A stretch of DNA of 64,000 nt from Saussurea involucrata (taxonomy: Eukaryota > Streptophyta > Magnoliopsida > Asterales > Asteraceae). Of the stretch, positions 32,917-42,410 are shown one piece after another (positions within the stretch are counted from its first letter, which is position 1; the number at the start of each line of letters is the position of its first letter). Position numbers and translations under genes: made by a program. Below the pieces are notes generated by a model. That model made no database searches and was not told the origin of the DNA. It saw only the letters and a list, made by a program, of their open reading frames with translations. The DNA is taken from contig CM066321.1 in the NCBI GenBank assembly GCA_033807775.1, positions 43,996,850 through 44,060,849 of the forward strand, in the 5' to 3' direction.

Positions 32917-33348
32917 TGCTCAGAAGTGAGCACTCTTGGTTAACCGATCCACGATTACCCATATAGTATCGTTACCCTTTGACGTTCTTGGTAACTTTGT
33001 CACAAAATCCATGGTAATCTTCTCCCATTTCCATTCCGGAATCTCCAAAGATTGCAGACTTCCGTAGGGCCTTTGATGTTCAGCCTTTACTAACGAACAT
33101 GTCACACACTTTTCTACAATTCGTGCCACATCTAACTTCATATCTGGCCACCAATAGTGTGACTTCAAATCCCTATACATTTTAGTACTTCCAGGATGTA
33201 TAAAATACTTAGACATGTGGGCGTCTTCGAGAATTAACTTCCGATTTCCTCCTGCCTTTGGCACCCAAACGCGGCCTTGGAACAGTTTGACCCCACGACT
33301 ATCTTCAGTCAGTTGAAGCCGCTGCTTAATCATAACTTCATCTTTCAA
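32917..33348 (-). pseudogene. GypG integrase N-terminal part
   Basis: Zinc-binding HHCC: the first His in EDAHMSKYFIHPG, then KCVTCSLVKAEHQ. The first catalytic Asp is in ITMDFVTKLP. The frame ends at a stop after TKSAHF, where the family continues without a break; the next segment is in the same frame, so this is a nonsense mutation. Confidence 0.92.
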
Positions 33349-33351
33349 AAT

Positions 33352-33838
33352 TTATTCCAATAAAGCTTCCGCTTGTGCCGCTTTTATCCTTTCAACCAAA
33401 CTTGATGTCACATCAATTATGTCGTTAGTCGGTTTCAAGCACCCACTATATTCTTTTCTACTTAAAGCATCAGCAACAACATTTGCTTTACCGGGATGGT
33501 AATGCAATTCACAATCATAATCTTTAAGTAGTTCTAACCAACGTTGTTGCCTCATATTCAACTCCTTCTGATCAAAGACATGCTTCAAACTCTTATGATC
33601 AGTGAAAAGTGTGCACTTCGTTCCATACAGATAATGTCGCCACGGTTTCAATGCAAACACTACCGCTGCAAGTTCTAAATCATGAGTAGGATAATTCTTC
33701 TCATGTTCTTTGAGTTGTCTTGATGCGTAAGCAATCACTTTGCCTCGTTGCATCAATACACACCCCAAACCCATCTTTGATGCGTCACTATACAATACCA
33801 AATCTTTCGTTCCTTCTGGTAGTGCAAGAATATGAGCT
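33352..33838 (-). pseudogene. GypG RNase H
   Basis: Contains LYSDASKMGLGCVLMQ with the first catalytic Asp, then ASRQLKEHEKNYPTHDLELA and VFALKPWRHYLYG, FTDHKSLKHVF and NVVADALSRK, all typical of gypsy RNase H. A frameshift near 33839 separates it from the reverse transcriptase and a stop at its end separates it from integrase. Confidence 0.93.
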
Positions 33839-34380
33839 TCACACAGCTTCTAACGTAATGTTTTGAAAGATGACTCTTGCTTTTCTGTCCATATAAACTT
33901 TACATTCTTCCGAGTCAACATGGTCAAAGCAGAAGCAATCTTTGAGAAGTCTTTTATAAACCTCCGGTAGTAACCTGCTAGACCCAAGAAACTCCTTATT
34001 TCTGATGCGCTCTTTGGCGTTTCCCAATTTTCTCATTGCTTCTATCTTTGTCGGATCTACTTTGACTCCTTCCGAAGTAATCACATGCCCCATAAATTGT
34101 ACCTCTTTTAACCAAAATTCACACTTTGAAAATTTTGCGTACAATTTCTCCTTCCTCAGAACTTCCAAGACTTCACGAAGATGGTATTCATGATCGACTT
34201 CATTATTCGAATAAACAAGTATGTCATCAATGAACATGATGACAGACTTGTCTAAAAATGGTCGACATACTCTGTTCATTAGATTCATGAATACGGCTGG
34301 AGCGTTTGTCAACCCGAATGGCATTACAAGGAATTCATAATGCCCGTACCTCATTCTGAACGCCGTATTTGGAATATCTT
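33839..34380 (-). pseudogene. GypG reverse transcriptase, C-terminal part
   Basis: Contains MRYGHYEFLVMPFGLTNAPA (motif B) and the active site FIDDILVYS (gypsy variant of YxDD), then LYAKFSKCEFWL and FMGHVITSEG. Upstream, bases 34380-34355 encode VRVRDEDIP in this frame. The preceding segment stops at GAFKFE, so the stretch that should hold motif A and its catalytic aspartate is absent. The enzyme cannot be active. Confidence 0.92.
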
Positions 34381-34386
34381 CATCCC

Positions 34387-36537
34387 TTACTCGAACTTGA
34401 AGGCACCTTGGAATTGATCAAACAAATCATCAATCCTTGGAAGCGGATACTTATTCTTAATAGTCGCCTTATTCAGCTCCCTATAGTCGATGCACATTCT
34501 CATAGTGCCATCCTTTTTCTTTACAAACAAAACTGGATCTCCCCAAGATGAAGAACTTGGCCTAACAAACCCCTTGTCCAGCAGCTCTTGCAGCTGAGAC
34601 ATCATTTCTTTCATTTCGGCTGGCGCTAAACGATACGGTGCACGCGCTATCGGTGCCGAACCAGGGACAAGATCAATTTGAATCTCTACTTGTCGTTCAA
34701 ACGATAGACCTGGAAGATTATCAGGGAATACGTCTGGAAATTCACGTACTACCTTTATATCTTCTACCTGTTTCTTTTCTGCCTTCACATCAAGAACAAA
34801 CGCTAGGTAGGATGAACATCCTTTTACCAGACACTTACGCGCTTTTGCAACAAAAATTAACGGAACATCCCCTTTTCTCTTTTCCCCAAAGATGAATACA
34901 TCATCGCTATCATCCATAGGAATCTGAATTAATTTCTTTGCACAAAGAATTTCAGCCTGATTGATTGTCAGCCAATCCATACCCACAATTAAATCAAATC
35001 CCCCAATTTTCATCAACAACAAGTCAATCGAAAATTTCTTTTCCCCAAATAAAATCAAGCAACCCTCAAGTCTTTCACGAACCAAGACTTGACCCCCGTT
35101 AGCTATCTCGACTACTAAGGCATCTTCCAAGGTAGTGACAGGCATAGCTAACTTGTGATAGAACGATTTTGATACAAACGACAGATTTGCGCAACAATAA
35201 AATAAAATTCGAGTGGGAAAGGAATTAACAAGAAACGTACCAGAAACAACATCTTTTGACTCCTTCGCCTCTTTCGCCATCATATGAAAAGCCTGGGCCG
35301 TTGGTTTAGGAGTATTTGCTTTCTTTCCCTGATCGCCGCTCTTCTTTAGCTTTGGACAGTCTCTTCGGAAATGACCGGGTTGTTTACATTCAAAACAGAT
35401 CAACCCTTGAATAGGACAGCTGGCAGCTTGATGACCAGACTTCACACATTTAAAGCATTCACTTCCGACCACTCGGCACGGGCCAAAATGCTTACTTCGG
35501 CACTTCTGGCACCAATTGGGTTCCCGACGTGACTCATAACGAACATTCTTGCCAAAAGATTTAGATTTCTGAGAAGGCTCCGACCAGGCATCCCATTTTC
35601 GTTTCTCTCCGCCTTGTAACTTTTCTTCCTTGTCTTTGGCATAAACTTCTTCTATAACTTTGGCTTCTTCGATCGTCTCCCTCAACGTCGAAGCTTTAGA
35701 GTTTCGTACCTTCGACATCATGTCAACCGGTAAGCCCTTCAGACAGGCTTTAATCTTTTCCTTCTCGGTTGGAGCCACATACCCCACTAAATTCAGCTTT
35801 TCCATGAATGATTCAGTGTACTTCTGAATAGTCGAAGTACCCTTCTTAAGAGTCTGAAACTCTTCTTCAATCCTATCCATTTCGTTTTCATTACAATACT
35901 CTTCCAGAATCTTTTTCTTAAAAGACTCCCACGTTATAGCAGCCAAAATAGGGGCTGTTACTATCGACGTCACAATGTTCCACCAGGTTAAGGCGTTGCC
36001 TCGTAACATTTGAGAACCGAACCTGACCTTCGATTCCTCGTCGCATTCACAAGCTCGAAACGCCTGTTCCATCTCTCTAAGCCAGTTTATACAAGCTACT
36101 GGATTGTCTGCTCCAGTAAACTCTGGCGGTTTGCAACTCAGAAACATTTTATATGAGCAAGCTCTCTCCACTCTCCTGTTTACATTCACTACAGGATTAT
36201 GACGTAGAGTTACTACACGAGTACCCGTCTCCGTTCGTCGTAGCTCAGTACTTCGATCATTTAACTCTTTCATAAATACTTCAGATTGTTGTGCCATTGC
36301 TGTATTCATCACTCACATCATATTCTCCATCATGCGAGATTCCATTGTAGACTCAGTCGTCACCGGATTAGAGGTACCGGTACTCGTTCTTTGCGCTTGA
36401 CTGTCCGCTCCTCTTATTAGAGGTGGCCTCGGCGGACTTTCATGTGTTCCACCCAATTCAGGTTGCTTTTCCAACCCCCAATCAATTACTGCCCTATCTT
36501 CTGAAGAATTAGGGGACCTTGTTGGTGTATTCACCAT
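34387..36537 (-). pseudogene. GypG gag, protease and start of reverse transcriptase
   Basis: Likely original start ATG near 36537 (MVNTPTRSPN); a TGA at 36313-36315 interrupts after 74 codons in the same frame. The frame then has a retrotrans_gag domain (LREMEQAF, ALTWW, WESFKKKILEEY), zinc knuckles CFKCVKSGHQAASC and CFECKQPGHFRRDC (about 35450-35360), a protease with FYCCANLSFVS where the family has D-S-G, GGFDLIVGMDWL, then the reverse-transcriptase entry PYRLAPAEM, SSWGDPVLFVKKKDG and CIDYRELNKATIKNKYPLP. Loss of the protease Asp-Ser-Gly and the downstream deletion show it is dead. Confidence 0.93.
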
Positions 36538-36871
36538 CGTTCTAGAAAAACACAAAAGATAACCATAAGAATGGCTATCCATACACAAACACAGGAAACG
36601 TACTTTAACGTTCATCAATCACTGTAACAATTTAGAAACAAGTATGCTTGTGTAACAGTATATTCAGAATGATAGTAGCTAATTGAAATTGTGAACATAC
36701 TATACATGAGAATCCTCGTTACCATCATTACAGTGCTTAATTCACGTATTTCCGTTGACTCTAAGACTATCCCGTCTTAGTACTTCTACCCATATCTCAC
36801 AAATCATAACTTAATTCTTCTCAGCTTAAGTTTAGGCATCTCATTCTTATACCTTGTTCGCTTAAACTTCA

Positions 36872-36883
36872 TCTCTGATACCA
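36872..36883 (-). other. GypG primer-binding site (tRNA-Met)
   Basis: Minus-strand TGGTATCAGAGA, three bases from the 5' LTR. Confidence 0.88.
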
Positions 36884-36886
36884 TAT

Positions 36887-39008
36887 TGTAACACCCTAAA
36901 AATCAGGGCCAATTTAAACCTTTAAATTTAACAAGGTAAATCAGAAAGTCATCCAAACCTTTATATATATAAGCAGAGAATTAACTATGAGGGTTCATAT
37001 TTACACATATCGAATTCTCTAAATAACCTATTAATCTAATCATGTCAACTATAATTAGATTAAATGGGTTATCTAAGTTATTCATCCAAAGCCTCCTCGT
37101 ATCAGCTAATTTCTCCGCTTATCATCAAAAGTCGAATACCAAAAGCACTCGTCCCACATCCCATTACTTCCCTGAGCTCGTACCTGGTAAGAAAATTTAA
37201 TTTGAACGATTAGGCTTACGCCTAGTGAGAACATCCAAATTCAAATTAAAACATTAACAACTTTGAAAACTCAGATATTCAAAGCATATAAACAAACCTG
37301 GTTTGCCACCATTCTTACCGTACTCGTACTCGTCTCATAATGACGGGAACATACCCGATCCCATGAGTATGACTAACATTTAGAAAGTCATAACATCATA
37401 TTCGAGAGCCTACTACGAATCATTTCAGATTCTAGATCATCGCTCATATCCAAGAAATTACAAGTTACTTTATGCCTATTTCTTGGAGTAGAAGTAGAGA
37501 CTACAATTTACTTTATGCCTATCTCTTACCTTCCCATTGAAATCAGGAATTACAATTTACTTTATGCCTATCTCTTACCTTCCCATAGAAATCAGGAATT
37601 ACAATTTACTTTATGCCTATTCCTCGATTTCTACACTACGAAATGGGAATTATAATTTACTTTATGCCTATTCTCCATTTCCACATAAACGGGAATTACA
37701 ATTTACTTTATGCCTATTCCACGTTTTACGTCACACTATGAAATAGAAATTACGATTTCCTTTATGCCTATTTCTCATTTCACAACACCTTTACGAAATG
37801 GGAATTACAATTTACTTTATGCCTATTCCACATTTCAGGTCAACGGTAATTACAAATTACTTTATGCCTATTCCTCGTTACAATACTATCAGTACCTATG
37901 GATCCATTACACATACTATACACAAGCATAGTATCAACCTAAAACAAACCTTCAAGCCTAACACACTAACATCCAACAGTAAGTATGTTCAAGCTAGTAG
38001 GATTGTATTTCAATTTCTCAATCATACCCTGTCCAAGAGTTATCAATACTCCAAGTTACCGGATAGTCAAAAGTGCCCGGAACTTCAAAAGTGACCGGAC
38101 GACAGAAGTTTCTGGACAACACAAAACTATCCGGACATCGTAACTTACCGGGTACACAATTCTTACCTGATACTAGTCCTATCCGGATGTTTACCGGAAA
38201 CATAAACAATCCGGATAACATCCGGAAACCAAGGTAATCCGGATACCATCCGGTATCTATTTTATCCGGAAACTACATAAAAGAAGAACTTATTGGATGT
38301 CGAACTTCGTCCGGATACCATCGATCAGGGGTTTCCGGATAATTCCTTTTTATCCGGAAACTACGACTGTGTTCTTATTTCCTCATCAAACAGTCTCAAT
38401 AATTCACCCTTAAATTCAATACACATCCTTATAACAGTTCTATAACATGTAAGCAAAATAACAGCACCAAAATCATCCAATTTTAAGGTTTATAAATCAA
38501 AATGAGATGAACTCACCTTAATGAAGATAAACCCACTTCTTCTGCAAAATCAAAGATCCAAGACAATTTCTCCAATCAAGCTGTATCAAAATGGAATCAG
38601 ATTAGTTTGCAGATGCTATCTCACAAACTGAAATCATATTTACAGAATCCTTTGATTTATACCAAAATTTCTTCTCCTTTCTTCTTCTTTCTCTCTTCTT
38701 TCCCTTTTCTTTCTCTCTGCTTTTCTTGACAGGCCTCAGTACCAAAGAATTGAGATATTTCTCAATTCAAGGCTACTTATCCATATCTCGCTTTCAAAAT
38801 GACCATTCACACCTTCAACTTCCAAGTTCCCACCAATGACCAAACAACCCTTCACTTTTCTAATTTTCAATATTAACTTTAGACTTTGGTCATTTGGAAT
38901 TTCACCCTTTGAGTTATAAAAATGCAACATAACCCAAATCTTAAACTAAATTAAACATAGACTCCATTCATATTCAATTATAATGTAATGGAAATTCAAG
39001 GTGTTACA
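36887..39008 (-). repeat. GypG 5' LTR (2,122 bp)
   Basis: Same layout as the 3' LTR: conserved stem-loop block at 37174-37236, tandem array at 37450-37885 with one extra unit, TCCGGA-rich zone at 38050-38360. The element strand reads right to left, so transcription would start inside this LTR. Confidence 0.95.
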
Positions 39009-39013
39009 GTTTG

Positions 39014-39288
39014 GAAACTAGCATATGTGTATCCTTGAATGCACAGATCTATTTCCTGACCACCGTACAGTTAGAACATATCTTTAGTTCTTCTCAGATA
39101 CTTCAGAATGTTCTTCACTGCTACCTAGTGAGCATTACATGGGTTTGACTGATAGATGCTCGTCATGCTTAGGGCATACGAGACATCCGGTCTAGTACAT
39201 AGCATGGTGTACATAATTGAACCGATGCCGAAGCATAGGAAACACCCTTCATGCGGTTCATGTCCTATTTAGGGCTAGGACTCTGAGT
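39014..39288 (-). pseudogene. CopA reverse transcriptase/RNase H boundary fragment
   Basis: Read on the minus strand this has ASAIGSIMYTMLCTRPDVSYA and AVKNILKYLRRTKDM, the copia segment between reverse transcriptase and RNase H, with stops at positions of usually conserved Trp. It lies between GypG and CopB, bearing a duplication copy of each at its ends. Confidence 0.9.
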
Positions 39289-39293
39289 ATTGG
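39289..39293. repeat. Left target-site duplication of CopB (ATTGG)
   Basis: ATTGG here and ATTGG at 52280-52284: perfect 5-bp match that fixes both ends of CopB. Confidence 0.95.
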
Positions 39294-40257
39294 TGTTGGT
39301 CCCGAAGGGCTATACAAGTTTATAGAAGGGGGTTTGAATACAAACACACAGATTTTACTTTTCTAAATTGTTTATTGATAAATCATTAACAATTTACAGC
39401 TTGTTGCGGAACAAGATTAAGGATAAACCTAAATCTAAACAAGTTGGAACACTAAGTTTCTTGCACTAAGAAAGAGAAGGAAATTACTAATAATAACCTA
39501 TCTCAAGATAAGAAGGATGAACTTGTCTAGAGTTAGCAAGTTACTTCAAAATGAAGTGAGTTCTTCTTCTTATATACTGCATGCATTTAATGCATGGCAG
39601 TTTACACTTTACATGTGGCAGCAGCTGATTGGTTGCATGTCATTGACTTTTGTTGACAACCTTAGTAGCTGCATGTTTGAACAGTGTAGTATCAGAGTGG
39701 TTGTACGATTTCAGACAATAAGGAGGTTCTTTTCTGACATATCGTACGGAGTCGTGCAAGGGTGGTTAAGATAAAAGTACGTTATACGGAGGACTTCATG
39801 ATCAGCTTTTCATTGATTCAGCGCTTTACCATTGTTTATCAGCGAATGATAAAGTTCAACGATAGCTGAAGTCTTGTACTTGATACTTCACGTTGAGTGG
39901 ACAAATCAGAGTCTTCGCTGATCCGCATCAGTTCATTAGGAGACTTATCGCTGGTTCTTGAGCTTGATCTTCGACTTCAGCGTAGAACCTATGTTGACGT
40001 GAAACTTGTCTTCAGAGATCATAAGTAAACAACTAACTTATCAGCGATCACCATAAGTACTGAACAGACTCAGAGCATTATGGTGAACAGTGTTCGCTGA
40101 ATGTTTAATCTAAAGGGCGAGAGTTCCAATCAGCGGTACTGTAAGATCTTAGTACTTATCAGCGATAGTGAAACTCTGATACATATTGTTTACTTACAAT
40201 TTTCACTAAGTATATAAGAGAGGGTCATTATCAAATCACTGAGGGTTTGGATCAACA
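39294..40257 (-). repeat. CopB 3' LTR (964 bp)
   Basis: Plus-strand TGTTGGTCCC to GGATCAACA. It has eight TCAGCG/CGCTGA words clustered at 39818-40190. A TATA-type TATATAAG is read on the minus strand from about 39578. Confidence 0.97.
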
Positions 40258-40258
40258 A

Positions 40259-40272
40259 TCTCCCCCTATTTG
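40259..40272 (-). other. CopB polypurine tract
   Basis: AAATAGGGGGAGAT on the element strand, one base from the 3' LTR. Confidence 0.9.
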
Positions 40273-40630
40273 ATTATGACATAGCAACATAGAAAATTGC
40301 TATTTAATGAAAACATAAGGATAAAAAGAACACATAAAATATTTGTCCCTTTTACTGTTTTTTGGGATCTTTTCTGTACTGATGGAGTAAAGTACTTTCG
40401 TTGAAAACTTTCTTTAAACTTCGAATCAGATTACAAAATGAAGTGGAAAGTTTACAAGTACAAGCGAAATAAATTACAAGTACAAAAGAATAACTGATAC
40501 AATAGAAGAATAAGGTGATCCTATCAGTTTATAAAGGTTCTTCCTTAATGAGAAGTTCATCAATGGTCTTTGATGTGGGGATCATCCACTCAAGGACATT
40601 TACTCCTTGATTCCTTTTGTTCAGCGCTTC

Positions 40631-41180
40631 TTAAAAAATCAAGGGTTTAAGATGACGTGCCTGAATGTCGTTTTTGAAATCACACCAGTAGATGAGATCT
40701 TTCAGCTGTTCGATGGGAGTGATGGGAAGTTCAGAGATACGTTGAAAACGCTTTCGTCCATCCCAGTCAATAAAGAATATCCCGTAGGGTTTGCTTAAGA
40801 CTTTCCTAGGGATGAAAGTCTCACCAGGAGGAAGAGATGTATCAAGTGCAGAAAGGTCAGGTTCTGGACCAAGGACTTCCTCAAGAGAAAAACCAGTACC
40901 TGTTTCGTTTCGTATCTGAGGACCATCTTCTGAAGATTTAGACTTTTTCTTTGCAGAGGTCCTTCTTTTCTGACTTTCGAGAGGAGGAGGAGGAGGAATA
41001 TCCACACAAGAATAGACTAAGTCGATCTATTTGTTTATCAGCTTTTCAACGTGATCTTTGTACTTAGACTGAGACTTCTGGATGGCTAATCTGATCTCCA
41101 ACCATTCAGAGAGACCGTACTTCGTGATGGATTCAGCATAGAATTTTTCGTACTGTCCATTCTCTATGAGTATCTCGATT
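40631..41180 (-). pseudogene. CopB ORF3, C-terminal segment
   Basis: Reads YEKFYAESITKYGLSEWLEI, RLAIQKSQSKYKDHVEKL, a stop, then CVDIPPPPPLESQKRRTSAKK and GKPYGIFFIDWDGRKRFQR-like sequence, ending at 40631. The WLEIRLAIQ part matches LEI...IRMAIRE in CopC, and the Pro-rich part corresponds to VPPPEDD in CopC. It contains Lys-rich KRRTSAKKKSKSS. The last 360 bp before the polypurine tract has no ORF. Function unknown. Confidence 0.6.
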
Positions 41181-42044
41181 TAAGCGATTGAAACTTTGAG
41201 GGTTGATCTTCCAGCGATGAGTACCTTGTTGATTCTGGAAGTTCGATGTCTGAAGTGTACCTTTTCTTTGCACCAGGCTAAAGTAGATTGAGACACAGTC
41301 CTCTTTTCTTCAACGATCATCTTGGCGTCTTCCCATAGCTGACGTTGAACTTCGATTGGAGTTCTTTTCCGCTTGGGGTCTTTCACCGATTGTTGAGTAA
41401 GCTGGATGGCGAGTTCTCTGTCTTTTTCTTCAGCTTCCTTTCTTTCAGCGAGTAGACGTTCAGCTCTGAGGTGATCCTTGTATTCCTTTTGTGAAATTCT
41501 GAACTTTGGAGGAATAGAAGGAAGTTGACCACGCTTCAGAATGATTCGATGATCCTCGAACTTCTTTATTATCTCATCTCTTCTTCTCTGATCCTCTTCA
41601 CTTGGTTTTTGAGGAACCAAGGAAGGTCTGTTTGTATGAGAGAGCATCTGTTCTTCAGGTTCATCAGTCTCAGAGATCAAATCTAAGACCGGGATTATTT
41701 CTTCAGCGTTGGGAGTTGGGATTATTGTTGGTGAAGTCGCAGCTGTAGGAACTTCAGTGATATCCTCAAACAGGGGAGAGGACTAGCTGAAACACAGCGA
41801 TCGTACGAGTAAGAACTTGGGTAGAACAGATAGAGAGAGAATGTGGTTGTGTATAGAGGTTTTTGTGGAGAGGAGAGCTGATAATGTGTATAGATAGATA
41901 AGGGATGAGTGTAAGGAAGATTTAGTGTACCTGACAAACTGGCTTTGGAAGCGAGATCATCAGATTGTCATTGTCTTCAGCGACACCTTTTCCTTTGCCC
42001 TTGTCAGCTTCAGACGCTGAAGGCTTTGATTTGGTCCGCTCCCC
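41180..42044 (-). pseudogene. CopB ORF3, charged helical middle part
   Basis: The frame 41680-41180 is Glu/Lys/Arg-rich and helical: EEDQRRRDEIIKKFEDH, KEYKDHLRAERLLAERKEAE, RKRTPIEVQRQLWEDAKMIV. Upstream to 42044 the frame is broken. It probably forms an extended helical rod between the acidic part and the C-terminal segment. Confidence 0.55.
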
Positions 42045-42410
42045 TTAAGGTTCGTTTATCATGATCCCTTTAAGAACTGTAGTCCTCTGAGCAGGCTTGA
42101 TGATAAAGGAGTCATCATCATCATCGTCTTCATCATCATCATTCTTTGGAGAAGAGGATGGTTCATCATCAGATAAGTCGATGGCTTCTTCATCTTCAGC
42201 TTCAGATTCAGATTCCTCAGCTTCTTCTTCGAGTTGCTCCCCCTCAGATACAGAGGTAAGCTTCTCGGTTCCCTCAGGGTTTTCATCTCCCTGAGGTCCA
42301 GCGGTTGTGTCTTCATTTGTCTTCTCACCCTCTTCAGTAAGGGTGAGGTCTTCAGTCTTCTCCCCCCTGATAGATTCATCATGGGGAAGGTCTTCAGATA
42401 TCTTCTCCCC
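42045..42410 (-). pseudogene. CopB ORF3, acidic part after poly-G frameshift
   Basis: Continues the preceding ORF after a run of ten G on the element strand (42409-42418). It reads GGGEKISEDLPHDESIRGEK, then Glu/Asp-rich sequence with SESEAEDEEAIDLSDDEPSS and a run of D (DEDDDDDDS), ending NEP-stop. Acidic tracts after the coiled coil also occur in CopC. A difference of one G restores the frame, so the shift may be recent, or slippage at the run could be used; the sequence cannot tell. Confidence 0.62.

Larger units (their letters stand above)
29866..39008 (-). mobile_element. GypG: Ty3/gypsy (chromovirus-like) retrotransposon, 9.1 kb
   Basis: LTRs lie at 29866-31929 (3') and 36887-39008 (5'), with target duplications GTTTA (29861-29865) and GTTTG (39009-39013), one mismatch. 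The primer-binding site and polypurine tract are both on the minus strand. gag, protease, reverse transcriptase, RNase H and integrase occur in the gypsy order (integrase last). The integrase tail ends in a chromodomain-like segment (VQWKHHRVANVTLEAEE), suggesting the Tekay/Del type. The LTRs are very similar apart from one extra tandem unit in the right copy. Protease active site and part of the reverse transcriptase are lost. Confidence 0.93.
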
